33,034 bases of DNA. Origin: Clostridia bacterium. Lineage in GTDB: Bacteria > Bacillota > Clostridia > Christensenellales > Borkfalkiaceae. Numbering within the stretch: position 1 is the stretch's first letter; the number at the start of each line of letters is the position of its first letter. This document shows, in pieces, positions 6,353 to 13,631 of the stretch. The position numbers and the translations under genes are program-made. The stretch spans positions 1 to 33,034 of the forward strand of contig JAFSLQ010000037.1 in NCBI GenBank assembly GCA_017448355.1. The letters are read 5' to 3'. The notes beneath the pieces were generated by a model. That model saw only the letters and a program-made list of their open reading frames with translations, was not told where the DNA came from and ran no database searches.

Positions 6353-6755
6353 GAAATTAAATTTGACAACAAAAGAATTAAGTCCTTACATCTTAATTCA
6401 AGCTCATAGATTTACAATCACCATCGGAAAAGATATTATAAGAAGTCTCGGCTTCCCTACACACGTTTGTCTTCGTATAAACGAAACAAACAATTCTTTT
6501 GCGATTATTCCTTGCAAGGAAGATGACGTAATGTCTTTTAAAGTACCTGAAAAATTGTTTACGGATAGCAAATGTGTGTTCAGAATATACAGCAAACAGT
6601 TTTTAATAAACCTTATTCTGAAATACGATTTAGATCCGTATTGCGTTTATGAGTGCAACGGAATACATAGCAAAAAGGTAAATGCTGTAATCGTAAGTTT
6701 AGACGCAGACAATCTAAAAATAACTAACAATTTTGCAATGCAAAAAGCCAACTAA
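6339..6755 (+). CDS. second small paralogue of the recombinase C-terminal domain
   Basis: This 138-residue protein shows the same order of elements as the two preceding genes: a strand with ITIGKDIIRSLGFP, a core strand FAIIPCKEDD matching LAAIPCSEEE of the 246-residue protein, a helix YSKQFLINLILKYDLDPYCVY, and a last strand NAVIVSLDADNL. Similarity is lower than between the first two copies. I chose the ATG at 6339, with GGAG 6 nt upstream, over 6321. It overlaps the previous gene by 14 nt, so the two are likely translationally coupled. It ends the four-gene operon; a terminator follows at 6892. Function unknown. Confidence 0.5.
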   Translation: MKNNEKLNLTTKELSPYILIQAHRFTITIGKDIIRSLGFPTHVCLRINETNNSFAIIPCKEDDVMSFKVPEKLFTDSKCVFRIYSKQFLINLILKYDLDPYCVYECNGIHSKKVNAVIVSLDADNLKITNNFAMQKAN

Positions 6756-6891
6756 AAATTGATTGTCCAAGTTCAAATCCTACAAGTTCTGGAAAAATCG
6801 AAAATGACAGCTCAAAAATGATATAATTTTGTCCAACTTTTTTGATGAATATTTTATGCATAAAAATGTGCTTTTTGCAATTTTTGACAAT

Positions 6892-6927
6892 AAAAAAGGC
6901 GAGAAAGTGAATATTCTCGTCTTTTTT
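6892..6927. terminator. terminator after the recombinase operon
   Basis: The stem of about 14 bp (GGCGAGAA with TTCTCGTC at its core, one G-T pair) is flanked by A and T runs, so it can work on both strands. It separates the recombinase operon from tRNA-Thr. The preceding 6756-6891 is AT-rich and holds no gene I can support. Confidence 0.75.
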
Positions 6928-6958
6928 ACACACTGACAGCTATTTTGTTAGTGCAACA

Positions 6959-7034
6959 TGGAGCTGGTGGGCGGACTTGAACCGCCGACCTGCTGATTAC
7001 GAATCAGCTGCTCTACCGACTGAGCCACACCAGC
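6959..7034 (-). tRNA. tRNA-Thr (anticodon CGT), CCA encoded
   Basis: A full cloverleaf folds on the minus strand: acceptor GCTGGTG/CACCAGC, D-arm GCTC...GAGC, anticodon stem GCTGA/TCAGC with loop TTCGTAA (anticodon CGT, reading ACG threonine codons), and T-arm GGCGG-TTCAAGT-CCGCC. The discriminator T is at 6962, followed by encoded CCA at 6961-6959. Bases 6996-7029 are duplicated exactly at 7162-7195. Confidence 0.97.
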
Positions 7035-7135
7035 AATTTTTATTAAGTTTTTACACAGTTTTTTACAACTTTTTTACACCTATTTTCAAAAACTGTTAAA
7101 AACAAATAGTTTTGATATGTTTTATAGTCCTTTTT

Positions 7136-7200
7136 GCTACTTTTTACTGGTTAATTAAATAATTACGAATCAGCTGCTCTACCGACTGAGCCACAGTAGC
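7136..7200 (-). pseudogene. partial tRNA-Thr copy (5' half) with a tRNA-like acceptor pairing
   Basis: Reading left from 7200, the copy keeps the D-arm and anticodon sequence: 34 identical bases at 7195-7162, matching 7029-6996. It then diverges inside the anticodon arm, and no T-arm is present. Its acceptor start GCTACT differs from the intact gene, yet AGTAGC at 7141-7136 could pair with it, closing a 65-nt tRNA-like shape. It may be an attachment-site remnant, the disrupted original host tRNA or a decayed tandem tRNA. Confidence 0.7.
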
Positions 7201-7207
7201 ATATTTA

Positions 7208-7252
7208 GTGTTAAGATAACCGCTTATTTATAAAGCCTAATTATCTTAACAC
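7208..7252. repeat. 12-bp inverted repeat downstream of the esterase
   Basis: GTGTTAAGATAA (7208-7219) and TTATCTTAACAC (7241-7252) are perfect inverted copies with a 21-nt spacer. There is no T-run, so it is not an ordinary terminator. It lies between the tRNA fragment and the esterase stop. Confidence 0.6.
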
Positions 7253-7310
7253 ATTTTAGTAAAATTATCAACGATTTTTTGCGCTTTAAATCAAATTTAA
7301 TTTAAAACTT

Positions 7311-8132
7311 TTAATCGCTTAAAACAAAACCGTGTTCATATAGCCAGGTAACAGACAGTTCAAGCCACTTTTGGACGGGCTTATTTATCCCGCCTGTTTC
7401 CACCGTAGCGAGCGAAAGCCCGTGCACGCCATTTTCAAAAATATGCAATTCAAACGGAACTCCCACCGTTTTATATGCAAGCGCCATATACAAAGAGTTT
7501 TCCGACGGAACGCCATTGTCGTCCGCCGTTGCCCAGATAAAGGCGGGCGAAGATTTTTCGTTTACACATTTTTCAAGCGATAACGCTTTTTTAAGGTCGT
7601 CGTTATCTCCGCAAAGGTTATCAAAACTCCCCATATGCGCTTTTTCTCCGCTACTGATAACGGGATATGACAAAATAACCGCGTCGGGGCGGGCAAGCGC
7701 CGCCTTTTCGTTAAGTGCCGCTTTAACTTCCGCACGGCCAAACAGCGTGGCAAGCATACCCGTTAAATGTCCGCCGGCAGAAAAACCTATCGCCGCGATT
7801 TTATCGGGTTTAACCGCAAGTTTTTCAGCATTTTCACGAATATATGCCATCGCCATCGCGCCCTCTATAAGTTGGGCGGGAAAGCGTACGGGTGCGACGG
7901 AATATTCCAAAGTAAACGCCGCAAATCCGTGCGCGACGTAAGCGAGCGCTATACACTCTTTTTCGCGAGGCGAAACAAAACCGTACCCGCCGCCACCGAT
8001 AACAAGCATAGCGGGGCGAACACGCGTCGGATAATCGGGTGCTTCGGGAATATAAACGTTAAGATAACCTTCTTCGCCGCCCTTTCTCTTTAAGCCGCAA
8101 TATTGATACAAATCAATTTTTTCACAAAGCAT
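7311..8132 (-). CDS. alpha/beta-hydrolase, BD-FAE/acetyl-esterase type
   Basis: A 273-residue cytoplasmic carboxylesterase of the family that removes acetyl or feruloyl groups from plant polysaccharides. The oxyanion-hole region is IGGGGYGF (46-53), the nucleophile is Ser118 in GFSAGGH, the acid is Asp204 or Asp205 in WATADDNGVP, and the base is His237 in GVHGLS. No signal peptide is visible, so it would act on imported oligosaccharides. The length is normal for the family. It stands alone, with an AT-rich divergent region separating it from the gene at 8244. Codon use is more GC-rich than left of the tRNA, marking the return to core chromosome. The exact substrate cannot be read from sequence. 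Confidence 0.85.
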   Translation of the reverse strand: MLCEKIDLYQYCGLKRKGGEEGYLNVYIPEAPDYPTRVRPAMLVIGGGGYGFVSPREKECIALAYVAHGFAAFTLEYSVAPVRFPAQLIEGAMAMAYIRENAEKLAVKPDKIAAIGFSAGGHLTGMLATLFGRAEVKAALNEKAALARPDAVILSYPVISSGEKAHMGSFDNLCGDNDDLKKALSLEKCVNEKSSPAFIWATADDNGVPSENSLYMALAYKTVGVPFELHIFENGVHGLSLATVETGGINKPVQKWLELSVTWLYEHGFVLSD

Positions 8133-8208
8133 TATTATAATCTCCGAATTTTGATGACGTTTTTATTCTATCACCGTAAAACTTAAAATGCAAGATTTTT
8201 AATAACAC

Positions 8209-8237
8209 TTGTAAAATAAAAATTATTTTGGTATACT
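8209..8237 (+). promoter_or_regulatory. promoter placing transcription start at the ATG
   Basis: TTGTAA (8209-8214), a 17-nt spacer and TATACT (8232-8237). The ATG of the next gene begins at 8244, 7 nt past the -10, so the transcript would begin at or next to the start codon. No Shine-Dalgarno sequence is present. Confidence 0.6.
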
Positions 8238-8243
8238 TATCGT

Positions 8244-8921
8244 ATGCAATACCATATAGATACAGGCTTAATTTACGAAAAATTTAAAACAGACTGCGAG
8301 TGCCCGCTTTGCGAGATAGAAAAAATCGTGCAGGAACAATTTTTGCACGAGTTTTTAAATGACGCGGTTATGGAAGACAACACTCGCATAACCGTAGGCA
8401 AAAAAGGCTTTTGCGATAAGCACTTCGATATGCTGTTTAGTAGGCAAAATAAGTTGTCCGTCGCATTGCAGGTAGGAACGCGCGCGGAAAAACTTTTGCC
8501 GCTTTTATCGCCCGTAAAGAGTGCGGGCGCGGCGAAAAAACGCGCAACGGAAATCAATAACGCCGCAAAAACTTGCACTATCTGCGACCTTATTGAAGAA
8601 AGTATGATAAAGTACTATAAAACCGTAGCGCAAATGTTCACACACGAAAAAGATTTTTATAAACTGCTCTTTTCTTGCAAAGGTTTTTGCTTAAATCATT
8701 ATGCAAAACTTTTAAAATACTCATCTAGCGCAGGGTTTGGAGTAAAAGAATATCTTTCGGTATTATCAAGTGCAGAAGAAAAGAACTTTAAGCGCGTGCA
8801 AAACGAATTAAAGGCTTTTTGCGACAGCCACGATTATAGAAACGCCTATAAACCGTTAGGCGACGCGGAAAACGCCCTACCCCACGCGCGCATAAAGTTT
8901 TACGGCAAAAAATTCGATTAA
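8244..8921 (+). CDS. DUF6062-like protein with two CxxC...CxxH motifs
   Basis: This is a soluble 225-residue protein of unknown function, resembling the family annotated as DUF6062 in Clostridia. It contains an internal duplication. C20-PL-C23 pairs with KGFC57-DK-H60, and C111-TI-C114 pairs with KGFC149-LN-H152, so each half has a CxxC followed about 35 residues later by GFCxxH. Two structural metal sites (3 Cys, 1 His) are likely, though redox activity is also possible. The N-terminus YHIDTGLIYEKF is well suited to start at the first ATG. The gene seems to be leaderless: the predicted promoter's -10 lies 7 nt before the ATG. It shares a palindromic terminator with the convergent ABC ATPase gene. 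Confidence 0.7.
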   Translation: MQYHIDTGLIYEKFKTDCECPLCEIEKIVQEQFLHEFLNDAVMEDNTRITVGKKGFCDKHFDMLFSRQNKLSVALQVGTRAEKLLPLLSPVKSAGAAKKRATEINNAAKTCTICDLIEESMIKYYKTVAQMFTHEKDFYKLLFSCKGFCLNHYAKLLKYSSSAGFGVKEYLSVLSSAEEKNFKRVQNELKAFCDSHDYRNAYKPLGDAENALPHARIKFYGKKFD

Positions 8922-8935
8922 TACTTTTTATAATT

Positions 8936-8967
8936 AAACGGGCAGATGCTAACGCATCTGCCCGTTT
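8936..8967. terminator. bidirectional terminator between convergent genes
   Basis: Perfect 14-bp stem AAACGGGCAGATGC/GCATCTGCCCGTTT with loop TAAC, between the convergent genes ending at 8921 and 8984. Confidence 0.8.
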
Positions 8968-8983
8968 ATAATTTACCGTTTAA

Positions 8984-10357
8984 TTATTTATTTGCTTTTT
9001 CTTCCGAAGGCTGTTCTACGGTTTCGCCTTTTTTAGCGGCTTTTTTCGCCATTTTAAGTCTCTGCTTTTCGAGTGCGGCGCTAGCCTTTGCGTCTTCCTG
9101 TGCCTGTTTTTCGGCGCTAGCTGCGGCTTTTTTAGCCTCTTCTTCTTCGCGTTTTACCTGTAACGCCTCTATCGACGCTTTATTCGCTTCGTCCACGGCA
9201 AGAATCGTAACTTCCGTTTCTTTATCGAAAATATGACAATGTCTCATATCCAAACCGATTTTGATAACGGTGTTCGCTTCGGTCATCGAACGGCTGTCAA
9301 CCCTTGCAATAAGGTTGCTGATATCTTCCGCGATACTCTTTTCTTCGCCGCTGTCAACAGCCCTGGTCTTGCAATACAACAACGTTTCCGCGCCAAGCGC
9401 TTCGATAACGTCAACTTTAACGTCGATTGAAGGCATCTGGTCGTGCTTTTTAATCCATTCGGGATTGTCGTGGATATCTTCGGGTCTGATACCGAACACG
9501 ATTTCTCTATCGGTGTTAAGATATTTATCCAAATTAACGATTAAATCCACTTTTTCTTTGGGAAGGCTAATCTTATCAAGACCGAATTCTATGCTGACGT
9601 CGGTTTTCGTGCCGGTAAGTCTGCCCGTGAAGAAGTTCATTTGCGGAGTGCCGATAAAGCCCGCGACGAACTGGTTAATGGGATGGTCGTAAAGATTTAA
9701 CGGCGTATCGACTTGTTGCATAAAGCCGTCTTTCATAACGACGATACGAGTACCCATCGTCATAGCCTCTATCTGGTCGTGCGTAACGTAAATAAACGTC
9801 GTCGCAAGTCTGTTGTGAAGTTTGGTGATTTCCGTTCTCATTTGCGAACGGAGTTTTGCGTCTAAGTTCGAAAGCGGTTCGTCCAAAAGGAAAACTTTCG
9901 GTTCACGGACGATTGCACGCCCGAGCGCAACACGTTGTCTTTGACCGCCGGAAAGAGCCTTCGGCTTTCTCGAAAGATACATTTCGATACCCAAAATTCT
10001 TGCCGCTTCTTTAACCCTTTGGTCAATCTGCGCTTTGGGCATTTTGCGAAGTTTCAAACCGAACGCCATATTATCGTAAACGGTCATGTGCGGATAAAGT
10101 GCGTAGTTCTGGAAAACCATCGCGATATCCCTGTCTTTCGGTGCGACGTTGTTTACGAGATTGCCGTCGATATACAGTTCGCCGGAAGAAATTTCTTCTA
10201 AGCCCGCAATCATACGGAGCGTAGTGGATTTTCCGCAACCGGAAGGTCCGACGAAAACGATGAACTCTTTATCTTCGATATCGAGATTGAAGTCCGAAAC
10301 AGCGGTAACGCCCGAAGGGTATACCTTGTAAATATTCTTTAAGTTTAAACTTGCCAT
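8984..10357 (-). CDS. ugpC: sugar ABC transporter ATP-binding protein (MsmX/UgpC/MalK type)
   Basis: This is the ATPase that powers carbohydrate ABC importers of the CUT1 class. Walker A is GPSGCGKST (37-45), Q-loop Gln83, signature LSGGQ (135-139), Walker B VFLLDE (155-160) and H-loop His193. A C-terminal TOBE-type regulatory domain follows from about residue 235. The family is usually about 365-380 residues. This protein has 457, with a tail of some 60 residues made almost only of Ala, Lys, Glu and Gln (from about 395). No permease or binding protein is adjacent, so it is likely a shared ATPase serving several importers, as MsmX does in Bacillus. The ATG at 10357 follows GGAGGAAAAT. Confidence 0.92.
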   Translation of the reverse strand: MASLNLKNIYKVYPSGVTAVSDFNLDIEDKEFIVFVGPSGCGKSTTLRMIAGLEEISSGELYIDGNLVNNVAPKDRDIAMVFQNYALYPHMTVYDNMAFGLKLRKMPKAQIDQRVKEAARILGIEMYLSRKPKALSGGQRQRVALGRAIVREPKVFLLDEPLSNLDAKLRSQMRTEITKLHNRLATTFIYVTHDQIEAMTMGTRIVVMKDGFMQQVDTPLNLYDHPINQFVAGFIGTPQMNFFTGRLTGTKTDVSIEFGLDKISLPKEKVDLIVNLDKYLNTDREIVFGIRPEDIHDNPEWIKKHDQMPSIDVKVDVIEALGAETLLYCKTRAVDSGEEKSIAEDISNLIARVDSRSMTEANTVIKIGLDMRHCHIFDKETEVTILAVDEANKASIEALQVKREEEEAKKAAASAEKQAQEDAKASAALEKQRLKMAKKAAKKGETVEQPSEEKANK

Positions 10358-10496
10358 ATTTTCCTCCGTTATAAGCCTTTTAATGCGGCTATCGATTTAC
10401 TATATTATTTTAACTCAAAAAGCCCTGATTTACAATAAACATTTTTTATAAATAACAAAACAGTTATTGTACATATTGCACAAATGGGCGTTATTT

Positions 10497-11072
10497 TCAG
10501 TCTAATTCGTCAAGCGTAAGTTCATACGCGGGCGCGAATTCTTTAAGATAATAGATGACCGCGGAATTATCGCACTTTTTAAGTTCACCGCCGATAGAAG
10601 TTTTTGCCTTTTTAAATTCGGCGTTACCGGCCTTTACTTCTTCAACGCATTTAAGGTATGCCGATATTCTGTCCGCGTACTTTACGAGTTTATACTCTTC
10701 GCTTTTTTCGTCGGGAAGAATAAACGCTTCGTATTCGCCGCGAAGTTCGTCGGGCAGCATTGAAAGTATCCGAAAGCACGCGTCTTTTTCAAGGTCTTTG
10801 TAAGCCGTTTTTATTTCGGGATTGAAATATTTTATGGGCGTCGGAAGGTCGCCCGTTATAACTTCGCCCACTTCGTGATACTGCGCAAGAAGAACGACTT
10901 TCGCAACGTCGATATTGCCGCCGTAAATTTTATTAGTAATAAGCGCGAGCGCGTGCGCGATAACCGCGACGCTTTGACTATGTTCCATAATGTTTTCTTC
11001 GCGAATAGAGCGCATAAGCGACCAACGCTTAATATACTTCATACGGTTAAGAAATGCAAAAAATTTGGACAT
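10497..11072 (-). CDS. YfbR-like HD-domain 5'-deoxynucleotidase
   Basis: This 191-residue HD-superfamily phosphohydrolase is close in size to E. coli YfbR (about 199 residues), which dephosphorylates deoxynucleoside monophosphates. YfbR hallmarks are present: RWSLMR (16-21), His31 in MEHS, TGDLPTPIKYFNP (73-85) and Asp134 in KYADR. The key doublet reads His66-Glu67 (QYHEVGE) rather than His-Asp, an unusual change at a metal ligand. I chose the ATG at 11072, with AAGGAG 10 nt upstream; the longer frame would run into the neighbouring guaA gene. The ribosome site lies in a small palindrome (CCTTAAA..TTTAAGG, 11085-11100) that could dampen translation. It is 76 nt downstream of guaA, probably cotranscribed: a nucleotide-metabolism pair. 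Confidence 0.85.
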   Translation of the reverse strand: MSKFFAFLNRMKYIKRWSLMRSIREENIMEHSQSVAVIAHALALITNKIYGGNIDVAKVVLLAQYHEVGEVITGDLPTPIKYFNPEIKTAYKDLEKDACFRILSMLPDELRGEYEAFILPDEKSEEYKLVKYADRISAYLKCVEEVKAGNAEFKKAKTSIGGELKKCDNSAVIYYLKEFAPAYELTLDELD

Positions 11073-11148
11073 AAAAATAAAACTCCTTAAAAGTTTAAGG
11101 AATTTTATTTTATCATAAAAAATATTATTTAACAAGCGTTTATTTGTT

Positions 11149-12132
11149 TTATTCCCACTCGATAGTGCCGACGGGCTTCGGGGTAAGGTCGTAAACCACA
11201 CGGTTAACGCCCTTTACTTCGCTTAAAATCCTATCGACGACTTTATGCAAAATCGCATACGGAATTTCTTCTATCGTGGCACTCATAGCGTCCTTGGTGT
11301 TTACCGCACGGATTATTACGGGATAAGCGTAGGTACGTTTACCGTCCGAAATACCCGTAGACTTAAAGTCGGGAACGATGGTGAAATACTGCCACACTTT
11401 GCCTTGAAGTCCGTTTTTAGCAAATTCGTCGCGCAAAATAGCGTCCGACTCTCTGACGAGTTCAAGCCTGTCGCGGGTTATCGCGCCAAGACATCTTACG
11501 CCAAGTCCCGGACCCGGGAAGGGTTGACGGTAAACCATATTGTCGGGAAGTCCCAACGCTTTACCGACGACTCTCACTTCGTCCTTAAAGAGAAGTTTAA
11601 CAGGTTCTACGAGTTCGAATTTAAGGTCTTCGGGAAGACCGCCTACGTTGTGATGCGCTTTAACGCCCTTTTCACTCTCTAAAATATCGGGATAAATAGT
11701 GCCTTGCGCAAGGAACTCGATGCCTTCTAATTTCCTTGCTTCTTCTTCAAAAACTTTAATAAATTCCGCACCGATTATCTTACGCTTGGATTCGGGTTCG
11801 TTGACGCCCGCAAGTTTATCCAAGAAACGGTCCACCGCGTCCACGTAGATAAGATTTGCGTTCATTTCGTCGCGGAAAACTTTTATAACCTGTTCGGGTT
11901 CACCCTTTCTAAGCAGCCCGTGGTTTACGTGCACGCAAGTGAGTTGTTTACCTATCGCTTTAATTAAAAGCGCGGCGCATACGGAAGAATCAACGCCGCC
12001 GGAAAGCGCTAAAAGCACTTTCTTATCGCCGACTTGCTGTCTTATTTCGGCAATCTGTTCTTCTATAAAGGCTTGCGCCTGTTTATCGCTTACAATTCTT
12101 TCCATACTCTCGGGACGAACGTTACTATTCAT
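11149..12132 (-). CDS. guaA: GMP synthetase, ATP-pyrophosphatase subunit only
   Basis: This enzyme converts XMP to GMP. At 327 residues it holds the ATP-PPase domain, with the P-loop SGGVDSS (44-50), and the C-terminal dimerisation domain ending in TPKPVGTIEWE. Bacterial GuaA is normally about 510-525 residues with an N-terminal glutamine amidotransferase domain of about 200 residues. That domain is wholly absent here, and the upstream DNA does not encode it. It therefore resembles the two-subunit archaeal arrangement and must use a separate glutaminase elsewhere or free ammonia. The ATG at 12132 follows AGGAGTTTTGT. The YfbR-like gene follows. There is no sign of a frameshift. Confidence 0.9.
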   Translation of the reverse strand: MNSNVRPESMERIVSDKQAQAFIEEQIAEIRQQVGDKKVLLALSGGVDSSVCAALLIKAIGKQLTCVHVNHGLLRKGEPEQVIKVFRDEMNANLIYVDAVDRFLDKLAGVNEPESKRKIIGAEFIKVFEEEARKLEGIEFLAQGTIYPDILESEKGVKAHHNVGGLPEDLKFELVEPVKLLFKDEVRVVGKALGLPDNMVYRQPFPGPGLGVRCLGAITRDRLELVRESDAILRDEFAKNGLQGKVWQYFTIVPDFKSTGISDGKRTYAYPVIIRAVNTKDAMSATIEEIPYAILHKVVDRILSEVKGVNRVVYDLTPKPVGTIEWE

Positions 12133-12274
12133 ACAAAACTCCTTTCTTATGTTTTACGGTAAATATTTTAGCACAAAAGTCGCGCGCCCGTCAATTATAT
12201 AAAAAATCACGCGCAACATTTTTTTTAATACTTTGTATAATCGTATTTAATAATTCCGAACTCCCCTAAAACGC

Positions 12275-12303
12275 TTGACGAAAGTTTTTTACGGTGGTAT
12301 CAT
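12275..12303 (+). promoter_or_regulatory. promoter of the TPP riboswitch-thiT unit
   Basis: TTGACG (12275-12280), a 17-nt spacer and TATCAT (12298-12303), ending about 20-30 nt before the aptamer. Confidence 0.65.
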
Positions 12304-12322
12304 AGAGACGATAAAATTAAAT

Positions 12323-12395
12323 ATTCGCTATGGGTGCCGTTAGGCTGAGATTAAACCATTGAATCCGCAAGGTAATGCTTGAAGGAAATTGCAAA
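12323..12395 (+). promoter_or_regulatory. TPP riboswitch (thi-box)
   Basis: Conserved TPP aptamer elements occur in order: GGGTGCC, GGCTGAGA, ACCATTGAATCC and GGTAATGC...GAAGGAA. A terminator hairpin follows 13 nt later and then the thiamine-transporter gene, so binding of thiamine pyrophosphate should stop transcription. The aptamer ends are approximate. Confidence 0.92.
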
Positions 12396-12407
12396 GTTTC
12401 GGTTTTT

Positions 12408-12434
12408 ACGCGCCAGATAGTGGTGCGTTTTTTT
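12408..12434 (+). terminator. expression-platform terminator of the TPP riboswitch
   Basis: Stem ACGCGCCA/TGGTGCGT (one G-T pair), loop GATAG, then seven T, 34 nt before the thiT start codon. Confidence 0.85.
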
Positions 12435-12467
12435 AACGCCTTACTGCGAATAAAAGGAGTTTTTTGT

Positions 12468-13574
12468 ATGTGGGATTTTTTAAGAACCGTTTACGTGTAC
12501 AACGAAGAGACGTACGAAGAGTTCTATCACGTCGATTTTGAAAGAGTGATAGATATTGCCTCGTCGTTTATGCTGTATGTCACCATCGCGCTTATAATAG
12601 GACTTATTGCGGCGTGGGCGATTGTTCGCCTTAAAAACGCGCAAGCCTTGCCGTCGTTTTTTAAAGTTGCCATCGGCGTAGGCGTGGGATACGCTGTAAG
12701 CGTTATAGCGATACTCGGTTATTTAAATATCGTGTATTCGTTAATCGATGAAAAAATAAACACTAATTTCTGGCTGATTATTTCACTGCTTGCGTTTGTG
12801 TTTGTTTCCGTCGCGGTTTGCTCGATTTTAAAAACAAAAAACAGCAAAGCGTTTACGCCTGCCGTCATTATCGCTTCAATCCTTGCGTGCGCGTATCTTA
12901 TAGTAATACTTTGTATCGTTCCCGCAAAAAAGGCGAAATACGAACCGCTTAATATCTACGGTATGTACGTATTCAGCGCACTCCTTATCGCCGTTATCGC
13001 AGTGCTTACGTTTTTATTCGGACGGAAAGAAAATTCGCAAAGTTCTAAAAGTATAGCCTACGCGGGAGTTTGTATAGCGCTTTCGTTCGCGCTTTCTTAC
13101 GTAAAATTTTTCACGCTTGGCGCGCAAGGCGGTTCGATTACGTTTGCAAGTTTATTGCCGCTTATGATTTTCGCGTACAAATTCGGAACTAAAAAAGGCG
13201 TTATTGCAGGCATTGTTTACGGACTTTTGCAATTTATACAGTCGCCGCAATTTTATCAACCGATGCAAGTAGTTCTCGATTATCCCGTAGCGTTCGGGGC
13301 AATAGGGCTTGCGGGAATTTTTAAAGACGTAAAACATCTTAAAAACGACTTATGGAAATTTGTTTTAGGTGCAACGCTTGCCGTTGCGCTACGCTACGTC
13401 GCGCACGTTATCAGCGGCTACTACGTTTTCTCGTCTTGGGCTTGGGAAGGCTACGGCGCGTTCGCTTATAGTGTGGTATATAATTTATTCTGTTTCGTGG
13501 ACTTAGCGATAGTTTTAATCCCCGCCGTTGTTATTTTCTCAAATAAATCCGTCGTAAAAAAACTGTTCGACTAA
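12468..13574 (+). CDS. thiT: ThiT thiamine ECF S-component fused to an N-terminal membrane domain
   Basis: This 368-residue membrane protein has a C-terminal half (about 195-360) that matches ThiT, the thiamine-binding subunit of energy-coupling-factor importers: GGSITFASLLPLMIFAYKFG (221-240), YGLLQFI, VVLDYPVAFGAIGLAGIFK and RYVAHVISG. ThiT alone is about 180-190 residues. The extra N-terminal half carries five predicted membrane spans (about 31-53, 66-88, 100-121, 132-151 and 164-184) and an acidic, Tyr-rich start; I do not recognise it. The ATG at 12468 has AAAGGAG 8 nt upstream. The TPP riboswitch directly upstream supports thiamine as substrate. The shared ECF ATPases and T-component must lie elsewhere. 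Confidence 0.88.
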   Translation: MWDFLRTVYVYNEETYEEFYHVDFERVIDIASSFMLYVTIALIIGLIAAWAIVRLKNAQALPSFFKVAIGVGVGYAVSVIAILGYLNIVYSLIDEKINTNFWLIISLLAFVFVSVAVCSILKTKNSKAFTPAVIIASILACAYLIVILCIVPAKKAKYEPLNIYGMYVFSALLIAVIAVLTFLFGRKENSQSSKSIAYAGVCIALSFALSYVKFFTLGAQGGSITFASLLPLMIFAYKFGTKKGVIAGIVYGLLQFIQSPQFYQPMQVVLDYPVAFGAIGLAGIFKDVKHLKNDLWKFVLGATLAVALRYVAHVISGYYVFSSWAWEGYGAFAYSVVYNLFCFVDLAIVLIPAVVIFSNKSVVKKLFD

Positions 13575-13584
13575 TAAAACAATG

Positions 13585-13616
13585 ACGGGGCGTTGCGAGT
13601 ATTCGCAACGCCCCGT
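13585..13616. terminator. hairpin between convergent genes
   Basis: Perfect 14-bp stem ACGGGGCGTTGCGA/TCGCAACGCCCCGT with loop GTAT. T-runs are weak on both sides. Confidence 0.75.
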
Positions 13617-13631
13617 AAAAATAATCATCTT

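Larger units (their letters stand above)
1..7161. mobile_element. AT-rich integrated accessory segment, left end outside window
   Basis: This stretch is visibly more AT-rich than the DNA to its right and carries only recombinases, XRE regulators, a SLOG protein and unrecognised genes. It ends beside tRNA-Thr(CGT), next to a 34-bp duplication of the tRNA 5' half at 7162-7195, a common footprint of tRNA-targeted integration. The left boundary is not in the window, and no conjugation, replication or phage structural gene is visible. It could be the end of an integrative element, a prophage remnant or several nested insertions. The exact right boundary (6958 or 7161) is inferred. Confidence 0.6.

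Noticed and set aside
6765-6800. tRNA 3'-end-like sequence (GTTCAAATCC)
   Set aside because: The T-loop motif is present but the flanking five bases do not pair and no acceptor strand follows. At most an old attachment remnant.
7136-7200. Second functional tRNA-Thr
   Set aside because: The T-arm and the 3' anticodon strand are missing, so only a tRNA-like fragment remains.
9233-9692. Plus-strand frames opposite the ABC ATPase gene
   Set aside because: They are antisense shadows of a well-conserved gene, with no ribosome sites or recognisable domains.
11149-12240. Frameshifted full-length guaA
   Set aside because: The DNA upstream of 12132 encodes nothing like a glutamine amidotransferase in any frame, and the gene has its own start and ribosome site.
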